Of a stretch of DNA of 64,000 nucleotides, positions 56,586-64,000 are shown piece after piece. Both the position numbers and the translations under genes were made by a program. The notes under the pieces are model-generated. The model had not been told where the DNA came from, ran no database searches, and worked only from the letters and a program-made list of their open reading frames with translations. Position 1 is the stretch's first letter, and each line of letters opens with the position of its first letter. The stretch is from [Mycobacterium] zoologicum (GTDB taxonomy: Bacteria; Actinomycetota; Actinomycetes; Mycobacteriales; Mycobacteriaceae): NCBI RefSeq assembly GCF_020172665.1, contig NZ_CP083985.1:3522251-3586250 (forward strand), given 5' to 3'.

Positions 56586-57297
56586 ATGGGTAAATCTATG
56601 GGATCATGCGCACCGATGGTGCTCAAGGTTGAGGTTCCACCGGACCTGATCGGCGGGGACGTCGATGCGGGCTACGGCAGAGTCGCCGATGCGTTCCGCG
56701 CGAACTTCGCGAGCGGCCGTGAAGTGGGCGCAGCGGTGTCGGTGTATCGCGACGGCATCAAGGTTGTGGACCTGTGGGGCGGCTACCGCAACGGCCTGAC
56801 CGGGGAACCCTGGCAGGCCGTCCGGTTGCCTGCCGGGCGACGTGGACCCCTGGGCGGGCGACTACAACCGCGACGAGGTGCGACGGGTGGAGATCCCGTC
56901 GGCCAACGGGATCGGAACGGCCGCGTCGATCGCCCGGCTCTATGGCGCGGCGGCGACCGCGGATACCGCGTTGGGGCTGAGCGCTGGTGTTCGCGACGAA
57001 CTCGCCGCCGTCCCGGCACCACCGAGTCGCGGCGAACGGGACAAGGTGCTCAAGGTCAAGGGGAGATTCTCGCTGGGGTTGTCCAAGCCCGGGTTCGGCG
57101 CGGTCTTCGGTTCCTCGGATAAGGCCTACGGCACACCGGGTTTCGGTGGTTCATTCGGCTTCGCCGACCCCGATAGCGGTGTCGGGTTCTCCTATGTCAT
57201 GAACCGCCTGGGATTTCACCTCTACAGCGATCCGCGGGAACTCGCTCTGCGCCAGGCGCTGTTCCGGGACGTGTTGGGTGTCCGGCCGCAGGCGTGA
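56586..57297 (+). pseudogene. Remnant of a beta-lactamase-family serine hydrolase/esterase
   Basis: The N-terminal ~80 codons (VADAFRANFASGREVGAAVSVYRDGIKVVDLWGGY, to GEPWQAV at ~56823) and the C-terminal ~145 codons (GDYNRDEVRRVEIPSANGIGTA to LFRDVLGVRPQA) belong to the same esterase family but lie in different frames. About 180 middle residues, including the SxxK nucleophile and YxN motifs, are missing. An internal deletion with frame loss around 56820-56850 explains this, so it is not functional. Confidence 0.85.
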
Positions 57298-57300
57298 GGC

Positions 57301-57606
57301 TTACATGTGCTCCGGGCAGTAGTGCGCGGTCGAGATCGCGGCGAACTCCCCCGCCTTCTGAATGGTGAAACCGGGGTTGGTGGTCTGCACGGCGACGACG
57401 GTGTCCATCGGGGACAGCCCCGCGTCCATCAGCTGGCACACGGCGCGGCCCGCCGAGACGGTGGCCTGGTCGCTGCCGGTGTGGCTCAGCCCCGCACCGG
57501 TCAAGGTCGCCAGGAACTGCCCGTCGACACCCGAGGGTGCGGCGTGAGCGGGGGCGGCCAAGCCGACCATTGCACTCAGACCCGCCAGCAGCAGTAACCG
57601 TTTCAT
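57301..57606 (-). CDS. Exported DUF732-family small protein (101 aa)
   Basis: Signal peptide MKRLLLLAGLSAMVGLAAPAHAA, then FLATLTGAGLSHTGSDQATVSAG with CQLMDAG, and a C-terminal AISTAHYCPEHM; the two Cys probably form a disulfide. This is the DUF732 pattern common in mycobacterial exported proteins; function unknown. Confidence 0.9.
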   Translation of the reverse strand: MKRLLLLAGLSAMVGLAAPAHAAPSGVDGQFLATLTGAGLSHTGSDQATVSAGRAVCQLMDAGLSPMDTVVAVQTTNPGFTIQKAGEFAAISTAHYCPEHM

Positions 57607-57696
57607 GCCGCTAATCATCGGCAGCGCTGGTTACCGATGTGTTACCGAACTTTTTCTGCCACGAAAGAGTTTTGTTGAATCCGTGTTACGCCGCGC

Positions 57697-59472
57697 TCAC
57701 CAGTGCGATTCGCCGATCCACAGCACCTGCGCCCCGCCCAGCGAGCGTTCGGCCTGCTCAACGACCCCGACCAGCGACCGCACCAGCAAGCTGCCGACTG
57801 CCTCGGTCAAGCCCCCCGCCGGCTGCGAGGACTGCCGCGGCCGGATGAACTCCCACACCGACGACCCCGGGTAGGACACCGTCCTGACCTGGGCATCGGT
57901 GTCCAGCCCGGCAAGCTCCTTGGCCCGGCGGATCGCGCTGCGCAGGCCACCGAGCTCGTCGACCAGGCCTCGTTCGGCCGCATCGGCGCCGGTCCACACC
58001 CGCCCGCGGGCCACCGCGTCCACCTGGTCGGTCGACAGGTTGCGGCCTTGGGCGACGCGTGTCACGAAGTCGTCGTAGAACAGGTCGGCTTCGCTTTCGA
58101 CCTTGCCCTGCTGTTCGGCGGTGAACGGGGCGTTGATCGACCAGGCGTCGGCGTTGGCACCGGTGCGCACGGCGTCGGTGCCCACCCCGAGCCGGTCCTT
58201 GAGCTCGCGGGCGACCAGCTTGCCGGTCACCACCCCGATCGAGCCGGTGATGGTGCCCGGGTTGGCCACGATGGCGTCGGTGGCGGCCGAGATGTAGTAG
58301 CCGCCGGAGGCGGCCACCGCACCCATCGACGCCACCACCGGTTTGCCGGCCTCCCGGGCCTGCTGCACGGCCCGCCAGATGGTCTCCGAGCCGGTGACCG
58401 ACCCGCCGGGACTGTCCACCCGCAGCACGATCGCGGCCACGTCGTCGTCGGCGGACGCCTCGCGCAGTGCCGCGGCAATGGTGTCGCCGCCGACGTTGCG
58501 ATTGCCCAACGGCGACAGCTGTGGGCCGCCGGAGCCGCTGACGATCGCGCCGGCCACCGTCACCACCGCGACGGCCGGCTTGGCTTTGCGACCCGGGATG
58601 GGAGGTGTGGGCACCGTCGGACGCCCGGCCGTCGCGTTGGCGTAGCGCGTCACGTAGAGCCGGGGCGGGGCATCCGGGCCGTCGGCGCTACCTTCGCCGC
58701 CGGCCAGCTCGGCGATCCGGTCGTAGGCCTCGTCACGGAATCCGATCCGGTCGATCAGGCCGGCGGCCACCGCGTCGTCGCGCAGCAGCGGCGCCCGGTC
58801 GGCCAAGGCGTCGAGACCGTCGGCCTCCAGCTTGCGAGATTCGGCGACAGCCGCCCGGACCTGAGCGTGCAGGCTTTCCACCAGCGCGGTGTCGGCTTCG
58901 CGGTGCGCATCGGTGTAGGAGTCCTCGGTGAACATGTTAGCGGCCGACTTGTATTCACCGCGCGCCACGAACTGCGCCTCGATCCCGACCTTGTCCAGCG
59001 CGGTGCGCAAGAACGTCGCGTTGGTGGCGAAGCCGATCAGCCCGAGTGTCCCCGAGGGCTGCATCCACACCTCGCCGAACGCCGACGCCAGGTAATAGGA
59101 CAGCGTGCCCGGGTATGTCTCGGCCCAGGCCAGCGACGGCTTGACGGCAGTGAAGGCGGCGATCGCAGCCCGCAGCTCCTGCACCGGGCCCGGCGCTGCC
59201 GCCGAAAGTTGCACCCGTGCAATCAATCCGGCCACCCGAGGGTCTTCGGCCGCGCGGTGGATCGCGTCCACCACGTCGCGCAGCACCGGCGGCTGCCCGC
59301 CAGACCGGATCAGCGCCAGCGGATCGAAGGCACCGGTCTCATGCGGCAGCGTCTGCAGGTCCAGCTCGAGTACGACGCCGGCGGGCACGCCGTGGTGGCG
59401 GGCGGTGTCGATACGACGGGCGACGCCGCGCAGGTCGTCGAGGCCGGGCAGTCCGGGCAGCAGGGAGAACAT
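57697..59472 (-). CDS. sppA: Signal peptide peptidase SppA (protease IV, 591 aa)
   Basis: Membrane-associated serine protease with tandem S49 domains. The general-base Lys lies in the N-terminal half (ARGEYKSAANMFTEDSYT) and the nucleophile Ser in VVASMGAVAASGGYYISAATD. VLRVDSPGGSVTGSE is the oxyanion strand. Start at MFSLLPGLPG behind AGGGTGA. Adjoins rplO as Rv0724 does. Removes cleaved signal peptides. Confidence 0.94.
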   Translation of the reverse strand: MFSLLPGLPGLDDLRGVARRIDTARHHGVPAGVVLELDLQTLPHETGAFDPLALIRSGGQPPVLRDVVDAIHRAAEDPRVAGLIARVQLSAAAPGPVQELRAAIAAFTAVKPSLAWAETYPGTLSYYLASAFGEVWMQPSGTLGLIGFATNATFLRTALDKVGIEAQFVARGEYKSAANMFTEDSYTDAHREADTALVESLHAQVRAAVAESRKLEADGLDALADRAPLLRDDAVAAGLIDRIGFRDEAYDRIAELAGGEGSADGPDAPPRLYVTRYANATAGRPTVPTPPIPGRKAKPAVAVVTVAGAIVSGSGGPQLSPLGNRNVGGDTIAAALREASADDDVAAIVLRVDSPGGSVTGSETIWRAVQQAREAGKPVVASMGAVAASGGYYISAATDAIVANPGTITGSIGVVTGKLVARELKDRLGVGTDAVRTGANADAWSINAPFTAEQQGKVESEADLFYDDFVTRVAQGRNLSTDQVDAVARGRVWTGADAAERGLVDELGGLRSAIRRAKELAGLDTDAQVRTVSYPGSSVWEFIRPRQSSQPAGGLTEAVGSLLVRSLVGVVEQAERSLGGAQVLWIGESHW

Positions 59473-59568
59473 GAAATTCACCCTACCGGTGACACCGGAC
59501 CTGCCCACCAGACGCCAAAGCCCCCACACGCCAGGCGTGCGGGGGCTTTCGCGACTGCTCGCGGAAGG

Positions 59569-60012
59569 CTACAGCTCGGTGACAGAGCCTCCGGCCGCGG
59601 TGATCTTGTCGCGGGCACTGCCGCTGAACTTGTGCGCGGTGATGTCGACCTTGACAGCCAGCTTGCCGTCGCCGAGCACCTTGACCAGCGTGTTCTTGCG
59701 GACGGCGCCCTTGGCGACCAGCTCGTCAAGGCCGATGGTGCCGCCGGCCGGGAACAACCGGTTGATATCGCCGACGTTGACGACCTCGTACTCGGTGCGG
59801 AACCGGTTGCGGAAGCCCTTCAGCTTGGGCAGCCGCATGTGGATCGGCATCTGCCCACCCTCGAACCGGACCGGAACGTTCTTGCGGGCCTTGGTGCCCT
59901 TGGTGCCGCGGCCCGCGGTCTTACCCTTCGAGCCCTCACCGCGACCGACACGGGTGCGCTTGGTCTTCGACCCGGGTGCGGGGCGCAGGTCGTGCAGCTT
60001 GATAGGCGTCAT
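59569..60012 (-). CDS. rplO: 50S ribosomal protein L15
   Basis: 147 aa. [36 protein letters not shown], with core [16 protein letters not shown]. Two adjacent ATGs; the second (60012) gives better spacing from GGAGG. Coupled to rpmD. Confidence 0.98.
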   Translation of the reverse strand: MTPIKLHDLRPAPGSKTKRTRVGRGEGSKGKTAGRGTKGTKARKNVPVRFEGGQMPIHMRLPKLKGFRNRFRTEYEVVNVGDINRLFPAGGTIGLDELVAKGAVRKNTLVKVLGDGKLAVKVDITAHKFSGSARDKITAAGGSVTEL

Positions 60013-60200
60013 CATTCCTCCCCAGCCTGTTCAACTTCTACGAGGTGGTGCACAACCTTGATCAGGCCACGGGTCTGAGGGTTGTCCTCACGCACCACCG
60101 ACTGGCGGATCTTGCGCAGGCCCAGGGTGCGCAGGCTCTCGCGCTGCTTCCAGCGGGCACCGATGATGCCGCGGACCTGGGTGATCTTCAGGTTTGCCAT
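60012..60200 (-). CDS. rpmD: 50S ribosomal protein L30
   Basis: 62 aa: [50 protein letters not shown]. Two bases after the rpsE stop. Confidence 0.98.
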   Translation of the reverse strand: MANLKITQVRGIIGARWKQRESLRTLGLRKIRQSVVREDNPQTRGLIKVVHHLVEVEQAGEE

Positions 60201-60202
60201 GA

Positions 60203-60880
60203 TTACGCCGTGCCTTCCCGCGCCGCCGCGGCAGCCAGGGCTTCGCTCTCGCGACGCGCCTTGAGCATGGCGGCCGGCGCCACATCTTCGATGGGCAGGC
60301 CACGACGGGCCGCCACCTCTTCGGGGCGCTGCAGCAGCTTGAGCGCGGCTACGGTGGCGTGCACCACGTTGATCGCGTTGTCGCTGCCCAGCGACTTCGA
60401 CAAGATGTCGTGCACGCCGGCGCATTCCAGCACCGCACGCACCGCGCCACCGGCGATCACACCGGTACCGGGGCTGGCGGGACGCAGGAACACCACACCG
60501 GCAGCGGCCTCGCCCTGCACCGGGTGGGTGATGGTGCCACCGATCAGCGGCACCCGGAAGAAGCCCTTGCGGGCCTCCTCGACACCCTTGGCGATCGCGG
60601 CCGGCACCTCCTTGGCCTTGCCGTAACCGACACCGACCAGGCCGTTGCCGTCGCCGACGATCACCAGCGCGGTGAAGCTGAACCGGCGGCCACCCTTGAC
60701 CACCTTGGACACCCGGTTGATCGCGACGACGCGCTCCAGGTAGTTGCTCTTCTCGCCATCACGGCTATCACGTCCACCGCGGCCACCGTCGCGGCCGCCA
60801 CGGCCACCCCGGTTGTCTCGGTTGTCGCCGCGGTGACCCGTGTCGGGACCTGCCGAGGCTGTCGGCTGCTCCGCCATCAT
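60203..60880 (-). CDS. rpsE: 30S ribosomal protein S5
   Basis: 225 aa. A low-complexity Gly/Arg/Asp N-terminal extension (~45 residues) precedes the S5 core, [23 protein letters not shown] and [15 protein letters not shown]. The extension type is usual in mycobacteria. Confidence 0.98.
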   Translation of the reverse strand: MMAEQPTASAGPDTGHRGDNRDNRGGRGGRDGGRGGRDSRDGEKSNYLERVVAINRVSKVVKGGRRFSFTALVIVGDGNGLVGVGYGKAKEVPAAIAKGVEEARKGFFRVPLIGGTITHPVQGEAAAGVVFLRPASPGTGVIAGGAVRAVLECAGVHDILSKSLGSDNAINVVHATVAALKLLQRPEEVAARRGLPIEDVAPAAMLKARRESEALAAAAAREGTA

Positions 60881-60911
60881 GCGGTCCTTCCAGTCATGTT
60901 CACGTCAGTCA

Positions 60912-61313
60912 TCAGAACTTCAATCCGCCCTCGCGCGCCGCGTCCGCCAGCGCCGCGATCCGCCCACCATAGGTGTAGCCACCCCGGTCGAACACCACGG
61001 TGTCCACGCCGGCGGCCTTGGCACGCTCGGCGATCAGCTGGCCGACCCGCACGCTGTGGGCCTTCTTGTCGCCGTCCACGCCACGCACGTCGGCCTCGAT
61101 CGACGACGCCGCTGCAACGGTGTGGCCGGCCAGGTCGTCCACCAACTGGACGTGGATGTGTCGCGAGGAGCGGTGCACCACCAGGCGCGGACGCTCGGCG
61201 GTGCCGGACACCTTCTTGCGCAGTCGCGCGTGCCGGCGGATCCGGTGCGTGCGCCGAACCTCGGAGACGTTCTGCCCGACGGGCTTGCGGTCCGTTGCTT
61301 GTGATTGCGCCAT
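60912..61313 (-). CDS. rplR: 50S ribosomal protein L18
   Basis: 133 aa. [37 protein letters not shown], ending [10 protein letters not shown]; binds 5S rRNA. The N-terminus is ~11 residues longer than in M. tuberculosis; a start at a later Val is possible. Confidence 0.97.
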   Translation of the reverse strand: MAQSQATDRKPVGQNVSEVRRTHRIRRHARLRKKVSGTAERPRLVVHRSSRHIHVQLVDDLAGHTVAAASSIEADVRGVDGDKKAHSVRVGQLIAERAKAAGVDTVVFDRGGYTYGGRIAALADAAREGGLKF

Positions 61314-61315
61314 GG

Positions 61316-61855
61316 CTACTTACCTGTCTTTCCGACCTTGCGGCGAACCTGCTCACCCTCGTAGCGCACGCCCTTGCCCTTGTAGGGGTCGGGACGGCGC
61401 AGACGACGGATGTTCGCCGAGATCTGACCGACCTTCTGCTTGTCGATGCCCGAGACCGAGAACTTGGTGGGCGTCTCCACCGCGAAGGTGATGCCCTCCG
61501 GGGCCTTGATCAGCACCGGGTGGCTGTAGCCCAGGGCGAACTCGAGGTCTGAGCCCTTGAGCACCACGCGGTAACCCACGCCGAAGATCTCCATCTTGCG
61601 CACGTAGCCCTCGGAGACACCGGTGACCAGGTTGGCCAACAGGGTCCGGCTCAGGCCGTGCAGTGACCGGTTGCGGCGGTCGTCGTCCGGCCGGGTCACC
61701 ACGATCGCGCCGTCGTCGTTGCGGGCAACGTTGATCGGCTCGGCGACGGTGAGCTCAAGGGTGCCCTTGGGCCCCTTGGCCGAAACGTTCTGACCATCGA
61801 TGGTCACGTCGACCCCGGCGGGAACCGGGACCGGCTGCTTACCAATACGCGACAT
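61316..61855 (-). CDS. rplF: 50S ribosomal protein L6
   Basis: 179 aa, two L6 domains: [19 protein letters not shown] and a C-terminal [24 protein letters not shown]. Confidence 0.99.
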   Translation of the reverse strand: MSRIGKQPVPVPAGVDVTIDGQNVSAKGPKGTLELTVAEPINVARNDDGAIVVTRPDDDRRNRSLHGLSRTLLANLVTGVSEGYVRKMEIFGVGYRVVLKGSDLEFALGYSHPVLIKAPEGITFAVETPTKFSVSGIDKQKVGQISANIRRLRRPDPYKGKGVRYEGEQVRRKVGKTGK

Positions 61856-61868
61856 GTCTGCTACTCCC

Positions 61869-62267
61869 TCACCACACGTACGCGAGGACTTCGCCGCCCA
61901 CGCCCTGTCTGGCCGCCTGACGGTCGGTGAGCAGACCCGAAGACGTGGAGATGATCGCCACGCCCAGGCCGCCGAGCACCCGCGGCAGGTTGGTCGACTT
62001 CGCGTAGACCCGCAGTCCGGGCTTGGACACCCGGCGCAGACCGGCGAGACTGCGCTCCCGGTTCGGGCCGTACTTGAGGTTCACCACCAGCGCCTTGCCC
62101 ACCCGGGCGTCTTCGACGTGGTAGTCGGTGATGTAACCCTCGCGCTTGAGGATCTCGGCGATGTTGGCCTTGATCTTCGAGTGCGGCAGGGTCACTTCGT
62201 CGTGATACGCCGAGTTGGCGTTACGCAGACGCGTCAAGAAGTCCGCGATCGGGTCCGTCATAGTCAT
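61869..62267 (-). CDS. rpsH: 30S ribosomal protein S8
   Basis: 132 aa. [25 protein letters not shown] start and the C-terminal [26 protein letters not shown]. In many bacteria S8 autoregulates the spc operon; no such site is evident here. Confidence 0.99.
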   Translation of the reverse strand: MTMTDPIADFLTRLRNANSAYHDEVTLPHSKIKANIAEILKREGYITDYHVEDARVGKALVVNLKYGPNRERSLAGLRRVSKPGLRVYAKSTNLPRVLGGLGVAIISTSSGLLTDRQAARQGVGGEVLAYVW

Positions 62268-62286
62268 TTAGGCTGCTCCTCCACCC

Positions 62287-62472
62287 TCACCAGCTGCTCT
62301 TCTGCACACCGGGCAGCTCGCCGGCGTGCGCCATTTCGCGCAGGCAGATTCGGCACAGGCCGAACTTGCGGAGCACCGCGCGCGGACGGCCGCACTTGTT
62401 GCAGCGGGTGTAGGCGCGCACCGCGAACTTGGGCTTGCGGGCCGCCTTGTTAACCAACGCCTTCTTCGCCAT
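62287..62472 (-). CDS. rpsN: 30S ribosomal protein S14, zinc type
   Basis: 61 aa. Four-Cys zinc form with [20 protein letters not shown]. Short S14Z typical of actinobacteria; the zinc-free paralogue would be elsewhere. 4 bp after rplE. Confidence 0.99.
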   Translation of the reverse strand: MAKKALVNKAARKPKFAVRAYTRCNKCGRPRAVLRKFGLCRICLREMAHAGELPGVQKSSW

Positions 62473-62476
62473 CAGG

Positions 62477-63040
62477 TCACTTCTCCTTGAACGGAAAGCC
62501 GAGTGCCCGCAGCAGCGCTCGTCCTTCGTCGTCGTTCGTCGCCGAGGTGACGACGGTGATGTTCATGCCGCGCGGGCGGTCGATGGAGTCCACGTCGATC
62601 TCGTGGAACATCGACTGTTCGGCCAGGCCGAAGGTGTAGTTGCCCGAGCCGTCGAACTGCTTGGGCGACAAGCCGCGGAAGTCGCGGATACGCGGCAGCG
62701 CGATCGAGGTGAGCCGGTCCAGGAACTCCCACATCCGGTCGCCGCGCAGTGTCACACGGGCACCGATCGGCATGCCCTCGCGCAGCTTGAACTGGGCGAT
62801 GGACAGCCGGGCCTTGCGGATCTCGGGGCGCTGACCGGTGATCAGTGCCAGGTCGCTGACCGCGTTGTTGATCAGCTTGGCGTCCCGGGCGGCTTCGCCG
62901 ACACCCATGTTCACCACGACCTTGACCACGCCCGGGATCTGCATCACGTTGGCGTAGTTGAACTCTTTGTTCAGCGCGTCACGGATCTCTTCGCGGTAGC
63001 GCAGCTTCAGCCGCGGCTGGGTCTTCTCTGCAGTAGTCAT
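62477..63040 (-). CDS. rplE: 50S ribosomal protein L5
   Basis: 187 aa. [38 protein letters not shown] and [19 protein letters not shown]; 5S rRNA-binding protein. 2 bp after rplX. Confidence 0.99.
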   Translation of the reverse strand: MTTAEKTQPRLKLRYREEIRDALNKEFNYANVMQIPGVVKVVVNMGVGEAARDAKLINNAVSDLALITGQRPEIRKARLSIAQFKLREGMPIGARVTLRGDRMWEFLDRLTSIALPRIRDFRGLSPKQFDGSGNYTFGLAEQSMFHEIDVDSIDRPRGMNITVVTSATNDDEGRALLRALGFPFKEK

Positions 63041-63042
63041 CC

Positions 63043-63360
63043 CTAGATGTCCTTGCCGTTGCGCTTGGAGACGCGAACTTTCTTGCCGGTCTCGGCGTCC
63101 ACCCGATAGCCGATCCGGGTGGGGTTGCCGTCGGAGTCGACGACCATCACGTTCGAGACCTGGATCGGGGCTTCCTGGGTGACGATTCCGCCCGAGGACG
63201 CGCCGGCCTCATTGGTCGAGTTCGCGACGTGCTTCTTGATCCGGTTCACGCCCTGCACCAGGACCTTGTTGCGGGCGGGGAATGCCTTGAGGACCTTGCC
63301 CTTGGCGCCCTTGTCCTTGCCGGCGATGACCAGCACGGTGTCGCCCTTGTGGACCTTCAT
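63043..63360 (-). CDS. rplX: 50S ribosomal protein L24
   Basis: 105 aa. KOW motif in [23 protein letters not shown]. The start directly follows the rplN stop. Confidence 0.99.
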   Translation of the reverse strand: MKVHKGDTVLVIAGKDKGAKGKVLKAFPARNKVLVQGVNRIKKHVANSTNEAGASSGGIVTQEAPIQVSNVMVVDSDGNPTRIGYRVDAETGKKVRVSKRNGKDI

Positions 63361-63729
63361 TTACAGCACCTCCGGGGCCAGCGAGACGATCTTCATGAAC
63401 TTCTTCTCGCGCAGCTCGCGGCCGACCGGCCCGAAGATGCGGGTCCCGCGCGGGTCGTTGTCGGCCTTGATGATCACCGCCGCGTTCTCGTCGAACTTGA
63501 TGTAGCTGCCGTCGGCGCGGCGACGCTCCTTGACGGTGCGCACCACAACGGCCTTGACGACATCACCCCGCTTGACGTTGCCGCCCGGGATGGCGTCCTT
63601 GACGGTCGCGACGATGACATCACCGATGCCGGCATAGCGACGCGACGAGCCGCCGAGCACCCGGATGCACAAGATCTCCTTGGCGCCGGTGTTATCGGCG
63701 ACCTTCAACCGCGATTCCTGCTGAATCAC
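63361..63729 (-). CDS. rplN: 50S ribosomal protein L14
   Basis: 122 aa with a GTG start behind [32 protein letters not shown], the L14 signature, and a C-terminal [18 protein letters not shown]. First gene of this ribosomal run in the window, with its own promoter at 63879-63907. Confidence 0.99.
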   Translation of the reverse strand: MIQQESRLKVADNTGAKEILCIRVLGGSSRRYAGIGDVIVATVKDAIPGGNVKRGDVVKAVVVRTVKERRRADGSYIKFDENAAVIIKADNDPRGTRIFGPVGRELREKKFMKIVSLAPEVL

Positions 63730-63878
63730 CAGATCTCCTCAATAAATCGGGTCGACGCGCGGCATGGCGGTACCAGCCGGAGTCTCCCCGGACGTGCGTG
63801 GTCTTGCAGTTCTTACGGAGCCGATGAGCACGCAGGGCCAGCTCGCACTGGCCGAGGTCTGCTCACGGCAACCCCTAG

Positions 63879-63907
63879 AGCTTAGGCGACGTGCCGCCCA
63901 GCACCAA
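63879..63907 (-). promoter_or_regulatory. Probable rplN operon promoter
   Basis: On the complement: -35 TTGGTG (63902-63907), 17-bp spacer, -10 TAAGCT (63879-63884). It gives a leader of ~145 nt. The 152 bases 63730-63881 hold no gene that I can see. Confidence 0.55.
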
Positions 63908-63937
63908 ATCGCTGCCTATTCCAGGCTCCCCCCTCGC

Positions 63938-63981
63938 CGAGCGTGCAGAAACGTCCACCTCGACCTGGCTTTTGCCGGACC
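63938..63981. repeat. Truncated copy of the dispersed hairpin repeat
   Basis: Arm CGAGCGTGCAGAAACGTCC (63938-63956), identical over 19 bp to the left arm at 35892, followed by a similar loop (ending CTTTTG-CC) and GGAC, the start of the expected right arm. The rest is replaced by adapter. Confidence 0.75.
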
Positions 63982-64000
63982 CTGTCTCTTATACACATCT
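63982..64000. other. Tn5/Nextera mosaic-end adapter (not genomic)
   Basis: CTGTCTCTTATACACATCT exactly matches the 19-bp transposase mosaic end used in Nextera libraries (known sequence). It is at the extreme end of the window, so this is untrimmed adapter on a contig end. Confidence 0.96.

Noticed and set aside
57703..60078. Plus-strand 791-aa frame
   Set aside because: Antisense of sppA and rplO.

Overview
The window is high-GC actinobacterial DNA that I read as a non-tuberculous Mycobacterium (Mycolicibacterium/Mycolicibacter-like). The reasons are the ESX-4 type VII secretion genes, PGRS proteins, paired cutinases, mycobacterial SAM-methyltransferases, FAAL and F420-type enzymes, and ribosomal proteins that match M. 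tuberculosis closely in length and sequence. Rv numbers are comparisons from memory, not search results. The last 19 bases are the Tn5/Nextera mosaic-end adapter, so this is a draft contig end and true genome sequence stops at or before 63981.

Layout, left to right. (1) 1-2743: the 3' part of glmS is missing at the left edge, followed by a divergent alpha/beta-hydrolase-fold protein that lacks its nucleophile serine. (2) 2759-17014: three tandem two-gene modules on the minus strand. Each encodes a ~370-400 aa GjpA-porin-like exported protein followed by a 930-1140 aa PGRS protein that has a Sec signal peptide instead of a PE domain. Each module has the same promoter architecture and its own terminator hairpin. 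(3) 17169-20090: an F420-type LLM oxidoreductase and a fatty acyl-AMP ligase. (4) 20104-22763: a minus-strand operon of a WXG100-like small protein, a proline/acid-rich protein, a putative ADP-ribosyltransferase toxin and two small proteins. (5) 22823-25201: glmM and rplM-rpsI. (6) 25474-34360: ESX-4 (esxT, esxU, the Rv3446c-type protein, eccC4, eccD4, mycP4, eccB4), followed by two cutinases. (7) 35968-40521: truA-rplQ-rpoA-rpsD-rpsK-rpsM-rpmJ-infA. (8) 40806-50307: an FHA-ABC transporter, the mmsA-fadE9-mmsB valine-degradation operon with an upstream palindromic operator, an L,D-transpeptidase-like protein, a HAD protein, a two-component system and a MarR regulator. (9) 50322-52989: map-adk-secY. 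(10) 53263-57606: two SAM-methyltransferases, a secreted phosphodiesterase-like protein, a decayed serine hydrolase and a DUF732 protein. (11) 57697-63729: sppA, then the spc-type ribosomal cluster rplO-rpmD-rpsE-rplR-rplF-rpsH-rpsN-rplE-rplX-rplN.

Read right to left, the housekeeping genes follow the ancestral S10/spc/alpha order (rplN to secY-adk-map, then infA to truA, then rplM-rpsI-glmM-glmS). In M. tuberculosis the two halves are far apart. Accessory DNA sits at defined joints of this backbone: ~10 kb between map and infA, and ~18 kb between the Rv3438-like and Rv3439c-like genes. That 18-kb joint holds the most novel material: the triplicated porin-like/PGRS modules and the ADP-ribosyltransferase operon. 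The latter lies next to ESX-4, a system already linked in mycobacteria to export of the NAD-degrading toxin CpnT.
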